From: Acidimicrobiia bacterium
Lineage (GTDB): Bacteria; Actinomycetota; Acidimicrobiia; Spongiisociales; UBA5794
Direction of reading: 5' to 3'
NCBI GenBank assembly: GCA_030599515.1
Contig: JAUVNV010000048.1
Span: 1 to 12,742 of the forward strand
Length of the DNA stretch: 12,742 bases
Made by a program: the position numbers and the translations under genes. The notes under the pieces are model-generated. The model did not search any database, had not been told where the DNA came from, and saw nothing but the letters and a program-made list of their open reading frames with translations. Shown one piece after another: positions 1-6,388 of this stretch; within the stretch, counting starts at the first letter, position 1; every line of letters begins with the position of its first letter.

Positions 1-948
1 GAGGCATCGGCGTCATCTGGCAAAGACGCACAACGAAGGCGCAGTCGGGACTGCGTCGAGGCGGAGGACGCCGCCAGGGGCGTCGAGGGCCGGAGAGACA
101 CGGTGCCATTTCTGCGACAGACCACTAGGATCGCCGACCCCAGTGAAGACGGCACGATCGTCGACGAGTTGGCGGTGTATGACGTGGCCGGGATACGGCG
201 TCTGGTGTCGAACCGACACCGCATGTCCCGTGACATGGAGCGTGACGCGTTCGAACGCCGCTACATGGTTGTCCAGCCGAACCTGGACGAATCGTCGTGG
301 CGGGTCTACGGGCAACTCCCCGCCATGGCAGGCAGAACCTTCGTCGAAGCCCTCGACGCCAGAACCGACCAGCTGCCACCGGATCTGGACGGGGACTGCA
401 GCCGCACGACCCGCTACGCCGATGCCCTGTGGGCGATGAGCCTCGACTCGCTCGCCGGATCAGATGGCGCCACGATCGAGTCGGCGACACCGTTACTCAC
501 CGTCCTCCTCGATGCCCGCGACGCTACTCCTACGAACGCCGAGGCTGGTGTCGTTGTCGAAGCCGGACCCAGAGCCGGACGAGACACCATCGAAGCGATC
601 CTCTGTGACGGCGTCATCGAGGTTACCGCCAGAACCGAAGACGGCACGCCGCTCGGCATGGGACGTCGGAGCCGCAGCATCCCTCCCCAGCTGCGACGGT
701 TCATCCTGGCCCGTGACGGCGGCGTCTGCACCATCGAGGGCTGTATCAGCCGCTACCGCTTGCAGCCACACCACATCACCCCCTGGTCCGAAGGCGGTAC
801 CACGGATGCCGAGAACCTCACCACCTTGTGTTGGTTCCACCACCACGTCGTCATCCACGGACGCGGATTCACCGTCGACCCCTCATCACCCCCTCAACGC
901 CGACGACTCCTCAGGCCACCCATCCACGCCCCGCCGCCGCCGGACTGA
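1..948 (+). CDS. DUF222 / 13E12-repeat HNH endonuclease-like protein, 5' end missing
   Basis: The reading frame is open from the first base of the window to the TGA at 946-948, so the gene begins off the left edge; the GTG at 103 is only the first in-window start codon and should not be taken as the true start. Codons 60-120 match the DUF222 (13E12 repeat) pattern of an ERRYMVVQPNLDESSWRVYG segment followed by FVEALDA. The C-terminus is an HNH nuclease domain: Cys243 and Cys248 (window codon numbers) of a CxxxxC knuckle, the HH pair at 257-258 in the QPHHITPW motif, the Asn of AENLTTL, and CWFHHH as the final metal site. The family is often multicopy in actinobacteria; its biological role is poorly defined and a link to mobile DNA is only suspected. 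The first 40 codons fit the family poorly and may contain frameshifts (see findings), so this copy could be decaying. It converges with zwf. Confidence 0.85.
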   Translation, partial: EASASSGKDAQRRRSRDCVEAEDAARGVEGRRDTVPFLRQTTRIADPSEDGTIVDELAVYDVAGIRRLVSNRHRMSRDMERDAFERRYMVVQPNLDESSWRVYGQLPAMAGRTFVEALDARTDQLPPDLDGDCSRTTRYADALWAMSLDSLAGSDGATIESATPLLTVLLDARDATPTNAEAGVVVEAGPRAGRDTIEAILCDGVIEVTARTEDGTPLGMGRRSRSIPPQLRRFILARDGGVCTIEGCISRYRLQPHHITPWSEGGTTDAENLTTLCWFHHHVVIHGRGFTVDPSSPPQRRRLLRPPIHAPPPPD

Positions 949-1034
949 CCGCATCCCGAATCCGATAACCGATCACAGACAACAGACCCCAGCCAGAGCC
1001 GGGTCAGAGGCCCATCGGTATCTGTTTTCTGCTG
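949..1034. repeat. degenerate period-7 tract after the HNH stop, with inverted arms
   Basis: Starting directly after the HNH stop codon the sequence runs in imperfect heptamers: CCGCATC then CCGAATC (6 of 7 identical), then from 962 CCGATAA and CCGATCA, then CAGACAA, CAGACCC and CAGCCAG up to 996. At 1021-1034 two more heptamers, TCTGTTT and TCTGCTG, are near-complementary to the CAGACAA/CAGACCC pair (976-986 pairs with 1021-1031 at 10 of 11 positions). Bases 953-963 are perfectly complementary to 1072-1082 and 1086-1096 in the next array, giving nested hairpin arms across this convergent intergenic region. A role in termination is an inference; there is no clean T tract. Confidence 0.6.
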
Positions 1035-1069
1035 TCCGGGAGGCTTCGAGCGGCGGGGCGCCGGTATCG

Positions 1070-1104
1070 CGGGATTCGGGATACGGGATTCGGGATACGG
1101 GCTA
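1070..1104. repeat. heptanucleotide tandem array CGGGAT[T/A]
   Basis: Two alternating copies of CGGGATT and CGGGATA occupy 1070-1097 with an exact 7-base period, followed by a diverged fifth unit CGGGCTA at 1098-1104. The array lies between the convergent HNH and zwf genes, 32 bases from the zwf stop codon. Its 11-base core (1072-1082, repeated at 1086-1096) is the inverse complement of 953-963 next to the HNH stop. Two similar period-7 arrays occur elsewhere in the window. Confidence 0.85.
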
Positions 1105-1136
1105 CTGCGAGATCTCACCCGCGGGTGCGGACGGCC

Positions 1137-2600
1137 TCACTCGATCGAGTCGTCGCCCGTCCAGGCCTTGCCACCGAGAGCCAGTGAGGAGTCGAGGGTG
1201 GCGGGACCCCAGGTGCCGGCTTCGTAGCGGTAGGGCTCGGGGTGGTAGTCGAGGAGGGGATCGTAGAGACGCCACGAGGCGTCGACCTCGTCGGATCGCA
1301 CGAAGAGCGTCTGGTCGCCTTCGATGACGTCGAGGATCAACGTCTGATAGGCGTCGGGGAATCTTCCGTACACGTCGCTGTGACTGAAGCTCAACAACTG
1401 AGAGTCGAGAGCGAACGTCTCTCCCGGCGCTTTCACGTTGAAACTGAGGGTGAACCCCTCGTCCGGTTGCAGCGTGATCAGGAGCACGTTCGGGTCGACG
1501 ACGCATGAATCTCGGTGCCCGTGGAAGATGCAGAGCGGGGGCCGTTGGAACGTGACCGCGATCTGTGTGAGACGCTTCGGAAGCCGTTTGCCGGTGCGGA
1601 GGTAGAACGGCACACCTCTCCACCTCCATGTGTCGACCTCGAGCTTGAGGCCGACGAACGTGGGGATCCGGGACTCGGGTGCGACGCCGTCCTCATGCAG
1701 GTAGCCGGGGACGGCCGTGCCGTCGATCTCCCCAGCTTCGTATTGGCCGTAGACGATGTTCTCACGTCGGATCGGGGCGATGGCTTCGATCACCTTGACC
1801 TTCTCGGTACGGATCTGGTCGGCGTCGAACGAGATCGGTGGTTCCATCGCGACCAGGGCGAGGATCTGGGTGAGATGGTTCTGCACCATGTCTCGAAGTG
1901 CACCGGCCGACTCGTAGTACCCGGCACGCGTTCCAACCCCGAGGTCCTCGGCGACGGTGATCTCGATGGACTCAACCCGGTCCCGGTTCCACACGCTCTC
2001 GAACATTGGATTAGCGAAGCGGAACGACAGGAGGTTCTGCACGGTCTCCTTGCCCAGGTAGTGGTCGATCCGGTAGACCTGGCTCTCGTCGAAGAACTCG
2101 TGTACCACCTCGTTCAACTTGCGCGCCGACTCCAGGTCGGTACCGATCGGCTTCTCGATCACGAGGCGGGTCCAACCGGGGCTCTCATTGAGTCCGGCGT
2201 CTCCGAGACCCGTGATGGCGGTCGGGAACACGGGGGGAGGAAGCGCCAGGTAGAAGGCCCGGTTGCCGGGCAACTCATGGTCGGCTTCGATGGCCTCGAT
2301 ACGTCGCCGAACCTCATCGTATGACGGGGCCTCGCGGGTGAGTTGCTGGTAGTGGACGTTGTCGTCGCACCAGGACTCGAGATCGAGATCTTCGAGGCCG
2401 GCGTCTTCCAGCGCCCGGCGTGCCCATGCCCGGTATGCGTCGTCATCGAGATCGCCGGAAGCGACTCCGAGCAGGACACACCGGTCGGCGATGTCGTTCT
2501 CGGTGATGAGGCGGTAGAGCGACGGGATCAGTTTGCGGCGTGCCAGGTCGCCCGTCCCGCCGAAGATGACGAAGACGTGGCGGTCAACTTTGGTTGTCAT
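1137..2600 (-). CDS. zwf: glucose-6-phosphate 1-dehydrogenase
   Basis: This enzyme oxidises glucose 6-phosphate to 6-phosphogluconolactone with NADP+, the first step of the oxidative pentose phosphate pathway in the cytosol. The protein of 487 residues is near the usual length. The N-terminal dinucleotide-binding motif FGGTGDLARRK is at residues 13-23 and the signature RIDHYLGKE, with the substrate-binding His and Lys, is at 177-185. The FRFANPMFESVWN block follows and the C-terminal domain is complete. The ATG at 2600 is preferred over the GTG one codon upstream because GGAG (2609-2606 on this strand) lies five bases before it, and because its A is shared with the gnd stop codon (TGATG). That one-base overlap implies translational coupling with gnd. 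No opcA-like gene follows; the next gene is convergent. Confidence 0.97.
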   Translation of the reverse strand: MTTKVDRHVFVIFGGTGDLARRKLIPSLYRLITENDIADRCVLLGVASGDLDDDAYRAWARRALEDAGLEDLDLESWCDDNVHYQQLTREAPSYDEVRRRIEAIEADHELPGNRAFYLALPPPVFPTAITGLGDAGLNESPGWTRLVIEKPIGTDLESARKLNEVVHEFFDESQVYRIDHYLGKETVQNLLSFRFANPMFESVWNRDRVESIEITVAEDLGVGTRAGYYESAGALRDMVQNHLTQILALVAMEPPISFDADQIRTEKVKVIEAIAPIRRENIVYGQYEAGEIDGTAVPGYLHEDGVAPESRIPTFVGLKLEVDTWRWRGVPFYLRTGKRLPKRLTQIAVTFQRPPLCIFHGHRDSCVVDPNVLLITLQPDEGFTLSFNVKAPGETFALDSQLLSFSHSDVYGRFPDAYQTLILDVIEGDQTLFVRSDEVDASWRLYDPLLDYHPEPYRYEAGTWGPATLDSSLALGGKAWTGDDSIE

Positions 2601-3508
2601 CACGACTCCCGTTTGATGGCGTGCCCGCCGAACTGGTTGCGCATCGCCGAGAGCAGCCGATCCGAGTAGTCGATCTCGTCGCGGGAACCGATGCGGCGCA
2701 TGAGCGACAGCGTAATGACGGGGGCGGGCACATCCAGGTCGATCGCCTCGAACACCGTCCAGCGCCCTTCGCCGGAGTCGGGGACCCAGGGGGCAATTCC
2801 GTCCATCGTCGGGTTCTCGGCGATCGCATCGGCGGTGATATCGAGCAGCCAGGATCGAACAACGCTGCCTTCTTTCCAGATCTCGGCGATCTGGGCGAGA
2901 TCGAATCCGAAATCGCTCTTCGCCTCCATGAGGGCGAAACCTTCGGCGTAAGCCTGCATGAGGCCGTACTCGATGCCGTTGTGGACCATCTTGACGTAGT
3001 GACCTGCCCCCGAGTCTCCGGTGCGGCCCCAGCCCTTGTCGGGCGCCGGTGCCAGGGTCTCGAAGATCGGACGCAAGCTCTCGACGACGGCGTCATCTCC
3101 TCCCACCATCATGGAGTAGCCCTCGGCCAGGCCCCAGACCCCGCCGCTCGTGCCGACATCAACGAAGTGGTGTCCGGAGGCCCGGCAGGTCTCGGCGCGA
3201 CGCATGGTGTCCTTGAAATTCGAGTTGCCGCCATCGATCAGGACGTCTCCCTCTTCGAGGTGGGGGAGGAGCGCTTCGATCGTGGCATCGACCGGTCGAC
3301 CGGCCGGCACCATGATCCAGATCACCCGGGGAGACGGCAGCGCAGAGACGAGTTCTTCGAGCGTGGCGGCTCCCTCGGCTCCGATGTCGGCGACACCCTG
3401 CACCGATGCAGGACTGAGGTCGAAGCCGACGACGCGGTGGCCGCCGTTGACGAGTCGCTCGGTCATGTTGGCGCCCATCTTCCCCAGACCGATCATTCCG
3501 AGTTCCAT
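2600..3508 (-). CDS. gnd: 6-phosphogluconate dehydrogenase, decarboxylating, short form
   Basis: It converts 6-phosphogluconate to ribulose 5-phosphate and CO2. The 302-residue length matches the short YqeC/GndA-like branch rather than the 470-residue form. Visible are the Rossmann motif GLGKMG (7-12), the loop GGNSNFKD (93-100), the substrate motif SGGVWG (121-126), the catalytic KMVHNGIEY block with Lys173 and Asn177, and the SGEGRW motif (245-250) typical of the short branch. Asp30 ends the second beta strand (VVGFD), where NADP-dependent enzymes usually have Asn-Arg-Thr, so NAD+ use is inferred. The ATG at 3508 is chosen because conserved sequence begins there and GGAG lies ten bases upstream; the frame stays open to 3736 but that extension has no recognisable content. 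First gene of the gnd-zwf operon. Confidence 0.95.
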   Translation of the reverse strand: MELGMIGLGKMGANMTERLVNGGHRVVGFDLSPASVQGVADIGAEGAATLEELVSALPSPRVIWIMVPAGRPVDATIEALLPHLEEGDVLIDGGNSNFKDTMRRAETCRASGHHFVDVGTSGGVWGLAEGYSMMVGGDDAVVESLRPIFETLAPAPDKGWGRTGDSGAGHYVKMVHNGIEYGLMQAYAEGFALMEAKSDFGFDLAQIAEIWKEGSVVRSWLLDITADAIAENPTMDGIAPWVPDSGEGRWTVFEAIDLDVPAPVITLSLMRRIGSRDEIDYSDRLLSAMRNQFGGHAIKRES

Positions 3509-3564
3509 GTTGTTCTTTCTCCCGTCGAATAGCGACCCGTTGGCCCCTTGTTTGCGTTCACAGA

Positions 3565-3580
3565 CGCGAAGCGCTTTCAG
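3565..3580. promoter_or_regulatory. possible LacI-family-type operator upstream of gnd
   Basis: An 8-base perfect palindrome AAGCGCTT (3569-3576) with a central CG lies about 60 bases upstream of the gnd start. On the minus strand its surroundings read TGAAAGCGCTTCGC, which matches the left half of the LacI/CcpA-type consensus TGWAANCGNTNWCA well and the right half poorly. The position suits control of gnd-zwf, but no regulator gene is in the window and an 8-base palindrome is weak evidence. Confidence 0.25.
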
Positions 3581-3662
3581 AGAGGCAAACAGCAAGACAT
3601 GCTTCTGCAATCCTGGTGTTTCGGTCCGACCGTCAGAGTGTGTGCCGGGTGGAATCAAGTGC

Positions 3663-3686
3663 TCACCAGTGTGTTGTTCCTGGTGA
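3663..3686. promoter_or_regulatory. 7-base inverted repeat, operator-like
   Basis: TCACCAG (3663-3669) is followed after a 10-base T/G-rich spacer by its exact inverse complement CTGGTGA (3680-3686). It lies about 70 bases upstream of the start of the plus-strand gene at 3754 and about 155 bases upstream of gnd, in the divergent intergenic region. This spacing fits a dimeric regulator site or a leader hairpin. The remainder of 3509-3753 holds the two ribosome binding sites and no convincing -35/-10 pair that I could identify. Confidence 0.3.
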
Positions 3687-3753
3687 CCTGTCGGCGTAGG
3701 CGCCAAGGCCGGGGCAGGTCTCGGATCGGAGTGCATGCGATAGGAGCACAGTG

Positions 3754-4095
3754 ATGATGGCTGTCGACGGGTCCCACATGAGAGTTCGGTTCACCGCTGA
3801 GATCGAGTACAAGCTGCGCTCTCGCGGTGAGGCCGATCCGATCGAATACGACCCGGGGACGTGGATGGGGTTCACGGAAAGCGATGTCCGCGAGGCCCTC
3901 GAGGCGATTCTGCGCTGGCCGGAACTCGCGCTCCTTAGGCAGAGGGAAGCCGGCCTCGATCAACGTTCGAAGTGGAGTCCAGCCGACGTGATCGACGAAG
4001 CGTGCCGGGAGGACGCGAACGGGAGACTTGTCCACGCCGACGGTTGCGACTGTCGCAACGCCGTGATCGTCGTTGACGTCGAGATCGAGCGATGA
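3754..4095 (+). CDS. small protein of unknown function
   Basis: I do not recognise this 113-residue protein. AGGAG at 3742-3746 is seven bases before the ATG at 3754, a good ribosome binding site; a GTG at 3751 and an ATG at 3757 are alternatives. The protein is mixed-charge and predicted soluble, without signal peptide or membrane segment. A beta-like start (MRVRFTAEIEYKLR) leads to a probable helix (ESDVREALEAILRWPELALL), and the C-terminus has a DGCDC cysteine pair followed by a hydrophobic strand (NAVIVVDVEIE). The patatin gene lies downstream on the same strand, so the two may be co-transcribed. A longer open frame on the opposite strand (4134-3655) is judged an antisense shadow because it lacks a good ribosome binding site. 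Confidence 0.6.
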   Translation: MMAVDGSHMRVRFTAEIEYKLRSRGEADPIEYDPGTWMGFTESDVREALEAILRWPELALLRQREAGLDQRSKWSPADVIDEACREDANGRLVHADGCDCRNAVIVVDVEIER

Positions 4096-4182
4096 CGGGG
4101 TCACGCCGGCCGTAGGGGAGGGAGAGGGCGCCACCGGTTGTCAACGTCGGAAGGAACGACACCCGTTGTGCGTTCCCGAAGC

Positions 4183-5040
4183 ATGAAGGCGTTTGTGCTC
4201 ACAGGAGGCGGCAGCCTTGGATCGATCCACGCCGGGATGCTCGAAGCGCTCTACGAGCGGAGCATCACCCCGGATCTGATCGTCGGCACGTCCGTGGGCG
4301 CCATCAACGGCGCCTACATCGCATCGCGGCCTCAGTCGGTGGAGACGGCCCGCTCGCTCGGTGATGTGTGGCGCGGTCTGCGGAGACCCCATGTGTTCCC
4401 GATGGACTTCGTTGGAGGCTTCCTCGGATTCGCCGGACGACGCTCCAGCCTGGTTCCGAACCGTGCCCTCCGCCGCATGATCCAGACTCACTCAGAGTTC
4501 GACGATCTGGCCGATGCCCCGATCCCGCTGCACGTCATCGCGACGGATGCCACGACCGGTGAGGAGATCCCTCTCTCACGAGGGAACACGGTGGATGCGG
4601 TGCTGGCCAGCGCTGCCATCCCCGGCGTCTTCCCACCGGTCGAGTGGGAAGGAAGACTCCTCATCGACGGCGGCATATCGAACTACGCCCCCATATCCGA
4701 CGCCGTCGAACATGGAGCGGACACCGTCTACGTCCTCACCAGCGGGACCGCGTGCGGCTTGGAGAAGCCTCCACGGGGAGCGATCCCACTGTTGCTGCAC
4801 TCAACCAGTTTCCTGATCACCAGAAGGCTCGTCGTCGACATCGACCACTTCCAGGATCGCGTGGAGTTGGTCGTGCTCCCGCCGCCGTGTCCCGTGAGCG
4901 TGCCGCCCCACGACTTCGGGCAGGCAGCAGAGCTCATCGAACGCTCTCACGAGACGGCCGGCGCATTCCTGGACGGAGCGGAAGCGGGTGGATCCGCAGA
5001 GGTCCCGCCGCATCTCAGGTTGTTCGGGGCACATCTGTAG
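4183..5040 (+). CDS. patatin-like phospholipase / acyl hydrolase (RssA type)
   Basis: The protein is a serine acyl hydrolase of the bacterial patatin family, expected to release fatty acids from lipids or thioesters in the cytosol; the substrate cannot be told from sequence. From the ATG at 4183 the product has 285 residues. The oxyanion-hole loop TGGGSLGS spans 7-14, the nucleophile elbow GTSVG is at 35-39 with Ser37, and the catalytic Asp162 lies in the DGG motif at 162-164, so the Ser-Asp dyad is complete. No signal peptide or membrane segment is evident. ATG 4183 fits the usual family N-terminus but has a poor ribosome binding site. TTG 4138 (behind the purine-rich tract 4114-4128) and GTG 4168 (behind GGAAGGAA) are in-frame alternatives. 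The gene converges with the thiolase gene, suggesting a lipid-degradation neighbourhood. Confidence 0.9.
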   Translation: MKAFVLTGGGSLGSIHAGMLEALYERSITPDLIVGTSVGAINGAYIASRPQSVETARSLGDVWRGLRRPHVFPMDFVGGFLGFAGRRSSLVPNRALRRMIQTHSEFDDLADAPIPLHVIATDATTGEEIPLSRGNTVDAVLASAAIPGVFPPVEWEGRLLIDGGISNYAPISDAVEHGADTVYVLTSGTACGLEKPPRGAIPLLLHSTSFLITRRLVVDIDHFQDRVELVVLPPPCPVSVPPHDFGQAAELIERSHETAGAFLDGAEAGGSAEVPPHLRLFGAHL

Positions 5041-5048
5041 ATAGAGCC

Positions 5049-5126
5049 AACAGCGAACAGCGAACAGCCAACAGCGAACAGCCAACAGCCGGGTCGGAGC
5101 TGTCTGCTGTGTGCTATCTGCTCAGA
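5049..5126. repeat. inverted heptanucleotide array AACAGC[C/G] / GCTGTNT between convergent genes
   Basis: Six perfect-period units of AACAGC followed by C or G fill 5049-5090, beginning nine bases after the patatin stop. After an eight-base spacer the opposite arm runs in heptamers GCTGTCT, GCTGTGT, GCTATCT and GCTCAGA (5099-5126), the first two carrying the inverse complement GCTGT of the ACAGC core. The last unit contains the thiolase stop codon (5124-5122). An outer pair AGATAG (5039-5044) and CTATCT (5114-5119) can close the structure. The arrangement could form a bidirectional hairpin at the ends of both genes; a terminator function is inferred and no T tract is present. Confidence 0.85.
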
Positions 5127-6372
5127 CCCGTTCCAGGATCACCGCTGCTGCTGTCGCTCCTGCACCGCAGATACTGATCAAGCCGTATCTGGCATCACGA
5201 CGGGCCATCTCGTTTGCGAGCTGGGCGACGATGCGCGCACCGGTGGCGGCGAACGGGTGGCCGATGGCTATCGACCCTCCAAGCTGATTGAGACGGTCCC
5301 GGTCGACCGTGCCGATCGGATCCTCCTTCCAACCGCGCTCCCAGGCTGCAAGGTTCGATGCGACCTGACCCCCGAAGGCTTCGTGCATCTCGATCAGATC
5401 GAACTCGTCGAGACGCATTCCGGCCCGGCGAAGCATTCGCGGGACAGCCAAGCCGGGGCCCATCAGCAGCCCATCATCGGGGCTGATCGAAGCGAACTCG
5501 ATGGCCTTGATGAAGGCAAGCGGTTCATGTCCGTACTGGGCCGCTGCCGATTCGGACATCAAGACCACCGAAGCCGCCCCATCGGTGAGTGGACTCGAGT
5601 TGCCGGCGGTGAGCGTCCCCTCCGGTGTGAGGTCGAAGACGGGGGAGAGCTTGGCCAGCTTCTCCATCGATGTGCCCGGTCGGACGATCGTGTCCATGTC
5701 GATCCCGTTGAGGGGATGGATCTCGGCGACCAAACGTCCGTCGGAGGTCGCCGCCGCAGCGTTCATATGGCTGTGGAAGGCGATCTCGTCCTGATCGGTA
5801 CGCGAGATGCCCCATTCTTTCACGGTGATCTCGGTGTGTTCGCCCATCGATAGACCGGTGGATGGCTCCGTCACACCGGGTGACTTGGGCATGAAGTCTC
5901 CGGGCCGCAGATGGGTGAGGATCCGTGCCCTGTCCTGCAGGGTCTTCGCGTTCTGGAGATCGGACAGCACCCGTGTCGCATTGCGACTCCACAACACCGA
6001 GGGATTCGAAACGGATTCGACGCCACCGGCGATGCCAACACGCGACCGGCCGGCCACGATGGCATCGTGGACCGATTCGATCGCGGTGATGCTGGTGATG
6101 CAGTTGTCGGTGATTGTCACGGAGCGCACGGAGTCGGGCAGTCGGCTCGCGAAGTTCACCTCTCGGGCGAGATGCGGGACGCGGGCGTCGAGCGTGACGA
6201 TCCCGTATGCGAGCTGGTCGACGAGGGCCGGGTCGAGGTCGAGTTTGGCGAGAGCTCCGTCGACGGAGTGTGTGCCGAGTTCGAGAGCAGTGCGGTCCTT
6301 GAGGTGCGTTCCGGCCTTCGCGAAGGGGGTGCGGGCACCGCCGATGACGGCGACGCGTTCGGTGGTGGTCAT
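5122..6372 (-). CDS. acetyl-CoA acyltransferase (thiolase, FadI-like)
   Basis: Degradative thiolase, expected to cleave 3-ketoacyl-CoA with CoA in the last step of beta-oxidation. The 416-residue protein starts MTTTERVAVIGGARTPFAKAG, typical of the family. The nucleophilic Cys91 lies in TDNCITS, His330 in MHEAFGGQ (the HEAF form seen in FadI/HADHB rather than NEAF), His372 in IAIGHPFAATG, and the second catalytic Cys402 in ICGAGATAA. The last motif has CGAGA where FadI has CAAGG, a mild deviation. The ATG at 6372 has AAAGGA seven bases upstream; the frame extends to 6444 but the added sequence lies inside the preceding gene and resembles nothing. It begins 16 bases after the acyl-CoA dehydrogenase gene ends, so the two form an operon. 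No hydratase/hydroxyacyl-CoA dehydrogenase (FadJ) gene is in the window. Confidence 0.94.
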   Translation of the reverse strand: MTTTERVAVIGGARTPFAKAGTHLKDRTALELGTHSVDGALAKLDLDPALVDQLAYGIVTLDARVPHLAREVNFASRLPDSVRSVTITDNCITSITAIESVHDAIVAGRSRVGIAGGVESVSNPSVLWSRNATRVLSDLQNAKTLQDRARILTHLRPGDFMPKSPGVTEPSTGLSMGEHTEITVKEWGISRTDQDEIAFHSHMNAAAATSDGRLVAEIHPLNGIDMDTIVRPGTSMEKLAKLSPVFDLTPEGTLTAGNSSPLTDGAASVVLMSESAAAQYGHEPLAFIKAIEFASISPDDGLLMGPGLAVPRMLRRAGMRLDEFDLIEMHEAFGGQVASNLAAWERGWKEDPIGTVDRDRLNQLGGSIAIGHPFAATGARIVAQLANEMARRDARYGLISICGAGATAAAVILERV

Positions 6373-6388
6373 GTTGTCGTCCTTTCGG

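Noticed and set aside
1001..1013. GGGTC/GGCCC mini-hairpin followed by a T-richer stretch as a rho-independent terminator of the HNH gene
   Set aside because: Five pairs including a G-T wobble with a three-base loop, and the only T run is four bases and lies eleven bases downstream.
2594..3532. 312-codon plus-strand open frame opposite gnd
   Set aside because: Covers the conserved 6-phosphogluconate dehydrogenase in antisense; no domain and no ribosome binding site of note.
3509..3736. N-terminal extension of gnd to 3736
   Set aside because: The Rossmann fold begins at Met 3508 with a ribosome binding site, and the extension is low-complexity intergenic sequence.
3655..4134. 159-codon minus-strand frame opposite the small unknown gene
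   Set aside because: Lacks a good ribosome binding site, whereas the plus-strand frame has AGGAG at proper spacing; some doubt remains because neither product is recognised.
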